Of a stretch of DNA of 64,000 nucleotides, positions 1-10,736 are shown piece by piece. Origin of the DNA: Larix kaempferi (Eukaryota; Streptophyta; Pinopsida; Pinales; Pinaceae); contig BSBM01000076.1 in NCBI GenBank assembly GCA_027924585.1, positions 3,362,501 to 3,426,500 of the forward strand, read 5' to 3'. The notes beneath the pieces were generated by a model. That model was not told the DNA's origin. It made no database searches and was given only the letters and a program-made list of their open reading frames with translations. How positions within the stretch are numbered: the stretch's first letter is position 1; every line of letters starts with the position of its first letter. A program made the translations under genes and the position numbers.

Positions 1-1495
1 TTAGGTACCTCAGGACATGCTTTACAGCAACCAGGTGAACACTCCTCGGATCTGTCAGGAACTGGCTCAATGTGTTCACTTCAAAGCAAATATCTGGTCT
101 CGTGTTCGTCAAGTACATCAAGGACCCAATCATCTGACGATACATAGAGACATCAACCGGCTCAGATGAAGCATCACATAGAAGCTTTAGATTCGATACC
201 ATGGGTGTGGCCATGGCCTTGCAATCCATCATCCCAAATCTCTTCAGGATATCTACTGTGTACTTCCCTTGACCAAGGAAGATCCCACCTGAATTCTGCC
301 ACACCTCCATACCTGGGAAATAATGCATCATTCCCAAATCTTTCATATCGAACTCAACAGCAAGCTTCCTCTTAGTATCTGCAATCAAACTGTCATCTCC
401 TGTTACAAATAAGTCATCCACATACAGGAGTAGAATCACAGGATTCCCTTCCTCAACCTTGTAGTAAAGGTTGGAATCCGCTTTACTCTTGGTAAAGCCC
501 AAGCTAGATAGGAAACTGTCCATCCTACCATACCAAGTTCTAGGAGCTTGCTTCAAGCCATACAAGGCTTTCTTCAATCTGCACACATATGACTCCCTGT
601 CGTGTATTTCAAAACCGAGTGGCTGCTCCACGTATACTTCCTCTTCAACTACACCATTCAAGAAAGCAGTCTTGACATCCATCTAGTGTATTTTCCATTT
701 CATTGCTGCAGCAAGGGCAAGTACTGTTCTGATAGAAGTATGCCTGGCTACAGGTGCAAAAGTTTTTTCATAATCTATTCCCACTTTCTGAGAGAAGCCA
801 CGAGCTACGAATCTTGCCTTTTATTTCTCTATACTGCCATCTGCAGCATGCTTGATTTTATAGATCCATTTGAAAGTCACAACAGACTTCTCTTTAGGTC
901 TTGGGACAACATCCCAAACATCATTCTTCATTATTGATTGGTATTCCTCAACCATGGCATCCTTCCATTCTTTCTTTTCCGTTGCTTCTTCATAACTGGA
1001 AGGTTCTTTGTTCATAATGTCACAGAGTAAAGCAACATAGCTAGTATGTGATCTAGTTCTCTTCTTTGCTCTGTGTTCTTCTTCTTGAATGCCAAATCTT
1101 TCTGCATCTTGAATGAGCTCTCTAGTCCATGCAGGTTTCCTCTTGTTAGAGTTATCCTCACGGGGTGGATCTACAGGTTCTTGCGGATCTTCAAACTCAC
1201 GAACAACTTTTGGAATTGCCTCAGTCATGGTAGTGTCTTGAAATCTAGTTTCCTTAGGTTCTTCATAAACTTCGATAAGTGCCTTCCTTGATTTGATGAA
1301 TGTTGAGTTTTCATCAAATGTTACATCCCTGCTGACATCAATCTTCTTAAACCCTGGAAAGTATATTTTGTAAGCCTTCGAGCTTTCACTGTAACCCACA
1401 AAGATACCCTTCTTTCCTGAAGGATCTAGTTTGGTCCTCTTTTCCTTTGGGACATGAGTGTATACTGGACAACCAAATATTCTGAGATGGCTGAC
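1..1495 (-). pseudogene. copia pol, reverse transcriptase part (interrupted)
   Basis: Translation downstream of the integrase keeps the same frame through 1495-1. It shows the linker between integrase and RT, then the RT start (an FKWIYKIK-type block near 850) and the catalytic YVDD box at 413-424, which is intact. Two in-frame nonsense codons break it: TAA at 821-823 and TAG at 683-685. The upstream TAA at 1496-1498 separates it from the integrase. RT copies the element RNA into DNA in cytoplasmic particles. The RNase H end is missing because the window starts inside the gene. Domain identity is very likely; the copy cannot make one full polyprotein. Confidence 0.88.
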
Positions 1496-2484
1496 TTAAG
1501 GTTTCTTACCAGAAAAGACCTCTTCTAGTGTCTTGTTGTCCAATATCTTGTGGGGTGTTTTGTTCTGCACATATACAGCTGTTCTAGCTGCTTCTACCCA
1601 TAGATGCATAGGTAGATCCTGGTCATGCAGCATTGCCCTTGCTGTTTCCATGATTGTTCTGTTCTTCCTTTCTGCAACTCCATTCTGTTGAGGATTATAA
1701 GGAGCAGTCAACTCCCTCTTAAGCCCTGAATCACTGCAAAGCTTCTTGAAGTCACCTAAGGTGAATTCTCCACCATTGTCGAATCTGAATGTTTTGATCT
1801 TTTTGTCAGTTTGATTCTCCATCAAGGTTTTGAATTCCTTGAACTTGTCAAACACCTCATCTTTGTTTTTCAAGAAGTATACCCAAGTCTTCTTGGAGAA
1901 GTCATCAATAAATGAGACATAGTAAACATACCCACTTAGAGAACTGGATGACATAGGACCACATACATCTGAGTGGATGATTTCCAGGATATCTTTTGCC
2001 TTGTTTTCACTGCTTGGGAAAGCCTTCTTAATATTCTTACCTTTTGCACATCCTTTGCAAACACCTTCATGTTTGGTCTTGATTTCAGGAAGACCCTCTA
2101 CAGCCTTGCTTGCAATTGGAAGTGCCCTATAGTGCATATGAGCAAGTCTTCTATGCCAAAGTTCACTTGGCTCCATGGATTCATGCACCATGGCATGTTC
2201 AGGCTGTCCTTTTAATTTATACAAACCTCCCTCTTGTTCTCCAATCACAATTGCATCATCTATGGTCTTTCCCTTTGGCCATATTAGGACTTGGCCATCC
2301 ACAAATGCAACCCTCGTACCTTTTGCATCCAATGCAGAGATGGAGAGTAAGTTCTTCTTGAGCCCAGGTACATAAAGGACTTCTTTCATCTTTAAAGATT
2401 TTCCAGAATCTAGGTTGTAGGAGGCTTCACCACTTCCTTTGATGGAATATTGATAATCATCCCCAAGTTTCACTTTATGGGTGA
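1496..2484 (-). pseudogene. copia pol, integrase part
   Basis: A 325-codon open stretch with the GAG-pre-integrase zinc motif (H107, H112, C139, C142, counted from codon 2473) and an integrase core with D169, D232 and E268; the last two are separated by the usual 35 residues. All catalytic residues are present. It begins with a GTG codon only because the reading frame is entered after a one-base loss in a C-run near 2480-2485, which separates it from gag-protease. It ends at a TAA (1496-1498), beyond which homology continues in the same frame. Integrase inserts the cDNA into host DNA. The domains look good; the gene is broken at both ends. Confidence 0.9.
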
Positions 2485-3564
2485 TTCATGTTCAGACAGA
2501 TTTACAAAGAATTCTTTAAACCCAGTCATGTGTTTGGAAGCCCCACTGTCAATTAACCAATCATTACAACCATGGGAGATAGTACCTGTGAGAGCAGAGA
2601 TTAGAACATACTCTTCTTCACTTGATGAGTCATCATTACTATCATCACTTTCTGCCCTAGCCTTCTTCTTTGGAGGTTCATCATCTTTGGCAGCATGAGC
2701 ATGGTACCTTCTTTTGTTACCCTTCTTCTTCTTGCTGGAGTTGTTGTTGTTGTGGTTGTTCCTTTTGTTCTTAGGACATTCTAAAGCAAAGTGACCCTTC
2801 TCATTACCAGTGAAACACCTTAGATCTTTCTTGTCTTTGTGAAAATGATGAGAAGATTTCTTCTTGTGACGGGATGGCTCCCTCTTGAACTTGCCCTTCT
2901 TAGTGTGAGCTGTGAGAGCTTGATCTTCATTTCCAATCTTCTCTTCTCTTGCCACAAGCCTTGCTTCTTCTTGAGAACATTCCTCCCATAATCTGCTGAA
3001 GGAGATTAACTTCTTTCTGACACAGATCCCCTGGATAAAAGAGTCCCATGCCCTAAGTAGGCCATTCAAAGTAGTCATAACAATTTCACCATTCTCCACC
3101 ATTTCATCTACAGCTTCAAGTTGTTCCTTGATCTGAGAGACCTTGGAGAAATAGGATTGAATGGTTTCTCCATTCGACATCTTAACCCCTTTCAATTGAT
3201 TCCGCAGGGTCATCTTCCGATTTATGTTCTTTCCTTCAAATAGCTTGGTCAAAGAGTCAAACATAGCCTTGGGTGTCTTTAGAGAAGACACATGGGGTAT
3301 GAGATGGTCTTTGATAGAATCAGCAATGATTCTCTTTGCCTTGACCAAGTTTTTTTTATGCAATACCTTAGCCTCTTCATCCTCTGGGATAGGGATGTCT
3401 TCTTTTATATATGAGTCCAACTCATTCTCTTCCAAGATTAACTCAATCCTATACTTCCAAGCTCGGAAGTTATCAGCCCCTTCAAGCTTATCCTCAAGCT
3501 TGGTGTGGTGAGACATCTTAAAGAGTACTTCAAATGGAAATAGAAAAGATTTAGGTCTTACCAC
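2470..3564 (-). CDS. copia gag plus protease start
   Basis: 364 codons. The conventional start is probably the second Met (3516, MSHHTKLED), because copia gag usually begins this way; the upstream Met at 3564 adds 16 residues. Residues 20-230 match the UBN2-type copia gag core. A CCHC zinc knuckle at residues 250-263 has lost its second cysteine (C250, G253, H258, C263). Lys-rich and acidic tracts follow, then the aspartic protease motif DSGA at 339-342. The frame ends in TGA at 2470-2472 because of the one-base shift near 2480-2485; an intact copia element would read on into integrase. Gag forms the particle and packages RNA; the missing cysteine should weaken that. Confidence 0.88.
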   Translation of the reverse strand: MVRPKSFLFPFEVLFKMSHHTKLEDKLEGADNFRAWKYRIELILEENELDSYIKEDIPIPEDEEAKVLHKKNLVKAKRIIADSIKDHLIPHVSSLKTPKAMFDSLTKLFEGKNINRKMTLRNQLKGVKMSNGETIQSYFSKVSQIKEQLEAVDEMVENGEIVMTTLNGLLRAWDSFIQGICVRKKLISFSRLWEECSQEEARLVAREEKIGNEDQALTAHTKKGKFKREPSRHKKKSSHHFHKDKKDLRCFTGNEKGHFALECPKNKRNNHNNNNSSKKKKGNKRRYHAHAAKDDEPPKKKARAESDDSNDDSSSEEEYVLISALTGTISHGCNDWLIDSGASKHMTGFKEFFVNLSEHESPIK

Positions 3565-4078
3565 TTGAAATGTTGAAAACTGGATCTGGTCCCGGATTAG
3601 GGTTTGTCGGAAAAACCCTAAAAATTCAAAATGTGAATTTCAACTTTCTGAAAGGATAGAAAGATGTGCCTTGATGAGTTGATCAACCTGATGTATTCAG
3701 AATTTGAGATCAGCAAAGTTTTTTCCTTCAGATTTGTCTTTTTGTCCTCCCGGGTTCACTGGGGAGAGCCCTGAATTAGGGTTTGAGTTTCCCGGAGATC
3801 TACCCAGCGAAAAATCTCGATCCAAAGCTCTAAACTTCGATTTTTGCAAGGAGCTTCCCGCTATGTCTTCAGATTTCAGAAATTCTTATTTTTGTGGCAA
3901 CCCTAATTTTTAAGGCCAAATCTGAAAATGCTCAGAATTGAATTTTGATTGGACAGATAGATTCTCCTTGATGAGTAGAGTCAATCTACTATATTGCTTT
4001 TCCAAAAACTGTGGAGAGAAACCCAATAAACAAGAAACTCAAGTTTACGTCACTGCAAAATGTCTTCTTCTCAGGTTA
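3565..4078 (-). other. copia 5' untranslated leader
   Basis: Lies between primer site and gag on the minus strand. No conserved coding sequence is seen. It holds several direct copies of words such as ccctaa/ccctgaatt. Ordinary leader for this element class. Confidence 0.6.
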
Positions 4079-4090
4079 GCTCTGATACCA
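4079..4090 (-). other. primer binding site (initiator Met tRNA)
   Basis: The minus strand reads TGGTATCAGAGC directly next to the LTR end. This is the standard plant copia primer site complementary to the 3' end of initiator tRNA-Met. It fixes the orientation of the element. Confidence 0.92.
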
Positions 4091-4660
4091 TGTTAAAATT
4101 TGAACATTAATTCACAATACTATTGGATCTTTACTGAGAGAATAACATATACAGTATATCAATGCATAACAATCACAATAAGCATCACAAGAATCAAAAG
4201 CATGAGACAAGAGACACAAAGTTTCTGTGGGAAAAACCCTATGGTGAAAAACTCCACAACTTCCTCATAGATAGAGAGAGCAATGGCTCAACCAAAATAC
4301 ACTTGAGATAGTGTCCTAGATCAGATGATCCTCCTCCTCACTAGTGCGCCACTTTCTGAGTGAGAGAAGTGTGTCTTTCTGAATGATGCAAATAGAAATC
4401 CCCCGATCTCTATTTATACTTAACCTGTTTGCCCAGTGACCTTATGGGGCCGACTTGTCTATCTAGATATATCCACAATATAATATATATTTTAGGGCCG
4501 ACCCCATACATGGTGGTCTAATAACCCATCGGCAAGTACACACACTTGCGACACTTGTCAATCCACATGACGACACTTCCTTATAGAGGAATAACACATC
4601 TCTTATAAGGGTACAATAAATATATATGAAATACATTCTGAAGTTACATATACATCAACA
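4091..4660 (-). repeat. copia LTR (5' LTR of the element)
   Basis: 570 bp with TGTT...AACA ends, adjoining the primer site on the left. It carries a TATA box on the minus strand (4410-4418, TATAAATAG), so transcription should start to its left. The other LTR is outside the window. Confidence 0.88.
4410..4418 (-). promoter_or_regulatory. TATA box in copia LTR
   Basis: The minus strand reads TATAAATAG inside the LTR, about 320 bp upstream of the primer site, as expected for the element promoter. Confidence 0.6.
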
Positions 4661-4961
4661 CCGTCCTCTTGCTCAAATGGATCCTGTGCATCGTTAAAGG
4701 TAACCATTTCCTTCCTTCTCTGTACGCTGCCCTACTATACGATTCAACTTATCACTGCTACAATCACTGTGCTTAACAGAGGCATCTATTACTAGACATC
4801 ACAAGCATGTACATAAAACCTAACACATCCATTCAAATCTGGAATTATTCATAGGACAATTAATCAACAATAAACGTTTATCAAACCCGTGCCATGGGCA
4901 AATTCCTTTGCATGTAAATTGTCCACGGCTCGGCCCAAGAAACCCCAGTGCTGCAATTGAA
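4661..4961 (-). other. probable leader of a second LTR element
   Basis: About 300 bp between the copia LTR and the next primer site. No coding signal. Its position suggests that it is the leader of the LTR element at 4977-7406, into which the copia element inserted. This is inference; the matching piece would lie left of the window. Confidence 0.4.
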
Positions 4962-4973
4962 GCTCTGATACCA
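4962..4973 (-). other. primer binding site of second LTR element
   Basis: The minus strand reads TGGTATCAGAGC, three bases from the TGTCACGTCC... LTR end at 4977. Same tRNA primer and same orientation as the neighbouring copia element. Confidence 0.85.
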
Positions 4974-4976
4974 CTT

Positions 4977-7406
4977 TGTCACGTCCCCTGACCTCCCTAG
5001 TGGCCTTCAGAGGCCATGGGAGACCCTCTGTTACTTTTGTTTTCTCCAATTTCTTCCATTTTCACACACAACCACAATGGGCTCGGATCTCCTTCCCGCA
5101 ACCTGCAGTTTGGATTCGGAAATCGGATTGCCAAATCCGCCTCCCCAACGAAATCGTGCTCCCGACTTCCGCAATCTGCAATGCAAAAGTCGGAAGTCAA
5201 ATCGTCACCCCGGGAATTTTCTTCCTCTGCAATTCCGCAACCCACAACCCACGTTGCAGATGTTTGAATCGCGGAAACCTTATTTCGTAGTCCCGAGAAA
5301 ATTACCTCCCGCAATCCGCAATCCGCAACCCATGTTGCGGATGCGGAATGCGGAAGTCCAATACGCCATCCCCATGGAAGTCGACCTTCCAACACCTGCA
5401 ATCTGCATCCCGCTTTGCAGATGTGGAAAGGTGGAACTCCCACGCGTCGTTTCCGTTGGACTCGTCCTTCCGGCTCCTGCAACCCACAACCCGCTTTGCA
5501 GATGCGGAAAGGCAGAAGTCCAACAACGCCGCTCTGACGAACGGTCCTCGACCTCCGCAATCTGCATTGCGGATGAGGAAAGGTCAGGACCACAGACCCC
5601 TACACCAGCAAGCTTCTAAGGCAAACTTCAGAGGGTGATAACTCCCTCATCCTTGGTCCAAATTGGACAAGGTCGGTACCGTTGGAAAGGTCTTAGAGAG
5701 CTCTATCCAATGGTGCAGTCCCCACCCCATCTAAGAACTCCAACCATGTCAATTTTCCAACTGAAACACTATCCATACCCTTCTCCATGGGCCTTCATCC
5801 TTCGACCTCCTTCCTGCCATGACTTCTCTCTTCACCTGACCCACAAAGGGGTTATGAAACACCACAGGGGCTATCCACTCCTTCCCAAAGTCCAGGTGAG
5901 GCCAAGTCATCCCTCTTAAAGGTGAATACCATGCATAAATAAACACATATAATGAAACTAGGACTAGTCAGTACACCTACAACCTCCAGGTTAGTCATAC
6001 ACTACACTCATGCAAATGATGAAGCATTCAACATAATCTTAGCCTCCTACTTAGGCTCATACATAGCTTCCTATTGATTCATTTCTTGTAATCATTCAAT
6101 CATTAATCTAGAGCATGACAAGCACAACATAACAAATAGATATAACACATAAAATAACATCATTCAAACACCGCAAGGGCACTTATCTTTGGAACGGAAG
6201 TTGCCCAAGCAATTGGCTAAGTGAGGACAACTTTCAACCCAACCTTAGGTCTCTATCCATCCTATACTCTTTCAGTTGAGAGACCACCCCCGAGCTGGGC
6301 TATGTATCCACTAAGGAGGGCTAACTAGGCCCTCTCACAGTCAAGGATCCATCCCAATGATAAGCCAACCTACAGTTGAGTTTATCAAGCATTCAAGGGA
6401 ACAAGGAGGATACTGCTAAGCTAGTGGGCTCAACCACAGAGCTACGAGCATCTCAGATCACTCAGTGAACATGGCACCCACATTACCTACCTCACCCAAC
6501 ACAAGGAAGGACCTCTTCTCTGTTGAACAATCCCTCGAGGCCCCTTCCTCTAGTGCTATTCAGGGTGGGCATAGAAAGGTCCAACTGTTGTTCTTCATGA
6601 GATTTCAGCCTTCACTAGATTTATCAAGCAGATCCAACCCTAAGTTGACCTTCTTCTCTGTAATTTGCAACTCTGCCCCGTGACTCGGTCCTCTGCAAAA
6701 CAGATCTAAGTGTTCTCACGGGTTCTCTAAGCCGTTCAAGCTCTGTAATTCATCCCCATGGTCTAATACATGGCTATCCCAACCGGTTCAATTCTTACAC
6801 AGGGTTTTCTTGGGCGTTCTCGACTCTGCAAATTCGCACACAAAGGTCGCGATTTTTCTCTTGTTGCTTCACGGCTGGGTTCTGCAATGCGTGAATGACT
6901 TGGGTTCTTGGTCAACAATGGGATAGCGATCAGGATCATCGAATTCCCGGGTGTGGAGTGGCTTAAGGACAAGGCAAAATAGATCCATACCCTACCATAC
7001 GGATTTGCAAGGCTGCCCCATACTCCATCGAATTTATGGTCTAGTTTTCTCAACCACCCTCTTACAGTTGCATTAATGTCAACATGGGGAATCAAATGGG
7101 TTCACAAATGGACATGTGGCAACATGGGTTCCAATCCCATAACCCCCTCACCTCACCCTAGTGGATACACATGGCCCCTTCTCATTGGTTTCCTCCTTAG
7201 CCAGCTTCTTGGGTATTTTATTGCAATAATTAATAATTACATCATTTACATATCTTCATGGCTTAATACTTGCCTATGCAAATAAACCTAAACATCCACT
7301 AGTGGGGCCTTGGCCTTGAGCTCCACACTAGGGCAAACACACATAACATGTATACAATATTTACATTGAACCAATAAACCCTAAGGGTCAAAATAGGGGT
7401 ATTACA
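4977..7406 (-). repeat. long LTR (about 2.4 kb), Ty3-type ends
   Basis: On the minus strand it begins TGTAATACCCC and ends GGGGACGTGACA, a pair of ends common in long plant Ty3/gypsy LTRs, and it abuts a primer site. No gene is seen inside; open frames at 4997-5619 on both strands arise from the hairpin-rich repeat. No second copy is present in the window, so this is either the 5' LTR of an interrupted element or a solo LTR. Confidence 0.7.
5124..5572. repeat. hairpin-rich degenerate repeat inside the long LTR
   Basis: A run of inverted repeats built from the words CYGCAA and TTGCRG. Examples: CGGATT/AATCCG at 5124-5139 (4-base loop); GACTTCCG/CGGAAGTC at 5164-5198; GCAAC/GTTGC at 5237-5257; ATCCGCAAC/GTTGCGGAT at 5321-5342 (9-bp stem, 4-base loop); ATCTGCA/TGCAGAT at 5401-5422; CTGCAA/TTGCAG at 5477-5501; CCGCAA/TTGCGG at 5555-5572. 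The repeats are followed by variants of ATGYGGAAAG. Because it is palindromic, several frames stay open on both strands, but I see no protein family there. Confidence 0.7.
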
Positions 7407-8161
7407 GAGCAGAAGTGTACAACAATGAATGAGGACACATGGACATTTGTAAAAAGAGAAGAGGGCGGATGCATGCCAAAAATGGAGGGGAGAGAGATAG
7501 AGGGTGCATGTATGCTTTAGTTTAGTTCCAGTTTAGATGTGCTTCATATATAGCAGTTCAGTTATATTTTTGAGTTTTGCTTTGGTTAGTAGGTGCATGC
7601 ATAGTTAGGCTCCTTTGCATTTGGGAAGGTTCTAAGAATAGATGGGGTGCAAATCCCTAGAAGAGAGATGCATGCATGCATACTTCGCACTCTCCTAGGA
7701 ATAGATCTTTCATGCAGGATACGGGTGCTAATCCCAAGGCCACGAATAGATCTAGGGTTTATGTTTATTTTAGTTAAGGCACTGTTGTGCATGTGTTCAG
7801 ATATATTGCACATTCTCTTCTTCCTAGTCCATAAGGAAAAGGCTGGGGTATAGGCTGTATTCATTCAGTTTTCATAGTAGAAGTAGTGGGTGAATGGTAG
7901 AGTTTGAAGCTTTCCATGTATTTCTTGTTTTCAAACGTAATAAACTATGATGTGGTTGAGTTTCAAATCTGTGCACTTGTTGATGCTTTCTTCAGTTTGA
8001 TGTGTTTCAGTTCCTAGTAAAAAATAAAATGCAGTTTTGATACAGGTTTCAGTTTTTCGTTTTCCTAAGAAGGTAGGTTAGAAATCAGACTAGGACTGTT
8101 GCTGAAGAATTTCAAAAATAAATAGGGACTCTTCCAGTTGTACCCAGACCAAGTCGACACT
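7407..8161. other. spacer without recognised gene
   Basis: No coding family recognised. It contains several GCATGC/TGCATG words around 7470-7720. Its position between two same-orientation LTR blocks suggests an element leader, but that is not proven. Confidence 0.4.
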
Positions 8162-8173
8162 CTCTGATGACAC
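8162..8173 (-). other. degenerate primer-binding-site-like sequence
   Basis: Plus-strand ctctgatgacac is close to the gctctgatgcca seen beside another LTR in this window (39549-39560). It lies just left of a TGTTGAAATT... candidate LTR end at 8177. Weak on its own. Confidence 0.4.
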
Positions 8174-9144
8174 CCTTGTTGAAATTCCAGGTTATGTACG
8201 TTTTATCACATATATAAAAACTTGATACAAGAACATGCAAACAAATATACTGCTTAATTTAAATTTAAATTGATTTAAAACATAAATAACATAATTTTCA
8301 TCTCTTTCAACTTAATGCTCCATTTAGTCACTGCATTAATGTTGGTCCTCGAGAATCATCAAATGCTAAGTTCAAAAAAATAACATAAAATAAATTACAG
8401 TAAAATAAACATGTACTGCATCAAAGAATTAACACAAACATTTGGATCCAACTTATACTCAGATGGTTCTGAGTTTGATCTTGTCACTGAAAGGACAAGT
8501 CAAACTGGTTAACCATATGCGTACCTTGAGAGAGAGATGAGAGGGTTGTAGTACAGTCAACCAAAGTAAGTCAATGACAATCAGAAGTCATGATAAAACT
8601 CAGCATAAAAATAAAACCCCAGTAGGTTCACAGCACAGAATAAAGAATATAAGTAAGTCAGATCTGGTCAAGGCATATATCAACCTAAGACCAACCTTAA
8701 TCAATCAACATAAAAATCAGACAATCAAGTCTCTGCAATATGAACAATAATTAGTCACAGGTGATCAAAATACAACCCACGGCAAGTAAATCAAACACCA
8801 TAAAAGGTAAATCCGATTCCCAGACCTTACGGCCTTCTCAACATAGCAGATCGGGTTTCTTAAAAACAACTCAGATCAAACAGTAGAACGAGTCCACAAA
8901 GCAACAGGTCGGGATTAAATGCTACAGCAAAAATAAAAATAAAAAGCCGTGAGAGAATTACAACCGGAATCAATTGCTACAGCAGAAATAGAGAAGCCAT
9001 GAGAGAAACACAGGCTACAGTCGGAATAGAGATAATCGAATGCTTCAGCAAAATAGAGAAGCCGTGAGAGAAACCCGTGAAGATAAAGTCGTGAAGAGAG
9101 AAATAAAGTCGTGCAGGATACAACCGTGAAAAGAAAGGCAACTG

Positions 9145-9420
9145 AAGATAAACCCCGTGGAGAGACAGCCGTGAAAAGAAAGGCAACGTGGAGATAAACC
9201 CCGTGGAGAGACAGCCGTGAAAAGAAAGGCAACGTGAAGATAAACCCCGTGGAGAGACAGCCGTGAAATGAGAGGCAATGTGAAGATAAACCCCATGGAG
9301 AGACAGCCGTGAAAAGAAAGGCAACGTGAAGATATACCCCGTGGAGAGACAGCCATGAAAGGAAAGGCAACGTGAAGATAAACCCCGTGGAGAGACAGCC
9401 GTGAAAAGAAAAGCAACGTG
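9145..9420. repeat. 46-bp tandem repeat, six units
   Basis: Units start at 9145, 9191, 9237, 9283, 9329 and 9375 with exact 46-bp spacing. Each reads roughly AAGATAAACCCCGTGGAGAG plus ACAGCCGTGAAAAGAAAGGC plus AACGTG. Partial and diverged units flank the array at about 9045-9144 and 9421-9500. Unit differences are few. Since 46 is not a multiple of three and the unit lacks stops on the minus strand, three overlapping minus frames are open; this should not be read as a protein gene. Confidence 0.93.
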
Positions 9421-9610
9421 AAGATAAAGTCAGCCGTGAAGAAAACCGAGAAGATAAAGTCAACTCCGTGGAGAGACAGCCGTGAAGGAGAAAGACAGTC
9501 GTGAAAACCAAATAGGAGCAGACCCGAAAAATATTACCCGAGAGAAAAAAAAAAAAAAAAAATGAAGTGTAAGCTCGCTGTAAGATGTGATAGAGCATAA
9601 GCTTTGTAAA

Positions 9611-9620
9611 GTTTATATAG
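9611..9620 (-). promoter_or_regulatory. TATA-box-like site
   Basis: The minus strand reads CTATATAAAC. If the surrounding block is an LTR, this is its promoter, and transcription would run left through the 46-bp repeats. Confidence 0.4.
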
Positions 9621-10290
9621 ATTGAGAGTCAACGACCTTAGGTTAGAATAGGAATAAAATAAAATAAATAAAATAATAAGAAAAGAAAGGCCAACGGATA
9701 AAGTACCAATGGTCCAATGTGTTAATAGGATAAGACTTAAATGGTCCAATAAATAATAATAAAACTTTATTAATAAAATCACAAAGTCTTTATTAATAAA
9801 ATCATAAAGATTTTATTAATAAGACTAAAAAATAAATATTTAATGAAATTATCATAAAGTAAAAAACCAAAGGTCCAACATAAAGTAAATAGACCAAAAA
9901 CATAAGTGGGACAAGGCCCTATAACAAAACATAATAATACATGGTCCAATGGTCTTTAATAAACCCTTAGGTAGAAATACTCCATAAAGTAGGAGTCATC
10001 ATAGTCAAAGGTGCACACAAGTAAGAGTGCTAGGACCAAGTAAGAATAGGACCATGGGTCAACAATCACAAGATCAAAGTGGACAAGCAACCAAAAACTT
10101 TTCTCTCTCTTAAGATACACATATATATTTTCATCACTGTATAAGGGAAAAGATCCAAACGGATGGTACAATTCTTTTGTCCTTAATACTGCTCCTAAGA
10201 GTTAGATACTAGGGACATCGTCAAGGGGTGGCCAGTCCCTTGAGAAGCAACCTAGCAATAACCGATTAGGAGAGGGGACAGCAATATCTT

Positions 10291-10736
10291 CCATTCTCAA
10301 TGAATGGCTTTCAGCTCAAGGTTGAACCTCAGTCCTAGACTGGGACATGTTGATCAACCATCTGGTCTATGACCAGGATCTCCATTCTCCCAGAGAATGG
10401 TCCTCAGCCTCAAGCTGAGCATTCAGTCCTAGGCTGAATGTTGATCAGCCATCTGTAGGACCTAGGAAGTCTCTGTCTCAACCTGCAGGATCTGCTTGGT
10501 CATCATGACCAAGAAACCGTCTGGTTCTAGACCAGAATACCCTAGAGACAAATAGGGGCCCTAGCCACATGCTAGGGACTTTGCCATGGCATCAATCTGC
10601 TTGGTCCTAGACCAAGAACCCCAGGAGACAGCTGGGGGCCCTAGGGTACCTTCTAGGGTCTTACTCATACTCTGCCTGGTTAACTTGACCAGGAACCCTA
10701 GTCAAATGACTAGGGTACCATTCTCTCTGAGAATGG
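10291..10736. repeat. string of about 20 consecutive short hairpins
   Basis: Nearly the whole 446 bp consists of adjacent perfect inverted repeats with stems of 5-9 bp and loops of 2-8 bases. Stems: CCATTC 10291-10307; CAGTC 10330-10342; GTTGATCAAC 10349-10358; CTGGTC 10362-10376; CCATTCTC 10382-10400; CTCAGC 10403-10419; CATTCAG 10420-10440; CTTGGTCA 10495-10513; CTGGT 10521-10535; CCCTA 10540-10557; CCCTAGC 10559-10577; TGCCATGGCA 10582-10591; CTTGGTC 10600-10616; CCCCAG 10619-10637; CCCTAG 10639-10658; CCTGGT 10675-10693; CCCTAGTCA 10696-10715; CCATTCTC 10718-10736. Stem families recur in order, so part of the string is a diverged 91-bp higher-order repeat (10291-10361 and 10382-10455). 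Confidence 0.9.

Larger units (their letters stand above)
1..4660 (-). mobile_element. Ty1/copia LTR retrotransposon, 3' end outside window
   Basis: On the minus strand the order is LTR (4091-4660), primer site (4079-4090), untranslated leader, gag with protease, integrase, then reverse transcriptase running off the left edge. This is the copia gene order. RNase H and the other LTR lie outside the window. The pol frame is almost unbroken: I find one frameshift near 2480-2485 and nonsense codons at 1496-1498, 821-823 and 683-685. That indicates a fairly recent but inactive copy. The five bases right of the LTR (4661-4665, ccgtc) would be the target duplication, which cannot be checked without the other end. 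Confidence 0.92.

Noticed and set aside
4997-5619. Overlapping 180-198 codon frames on both strands
   Set aside because: Caused by the palindromic CYGCAA/TTGCRG repeats in an LTR; no family signal.
9145-9420. CRISPR-like appearance of regular repeats
   Set aside because: Units are contiguous without unique spacers and the DNA is plant nuclear.
8915-9598. 227-codon minus-strand frame with repeated FSRLSLHG-like words
   Set aside because: It is the translation of a 46-bp repeat with no stops; three frames are open together and the unit shifts frame each time, so no coherent protein results.
10291-10736. MicroRNA precursor cluster
   Set aside because: Stems of 5-9 bp are far too short for plant miRNA precursors.
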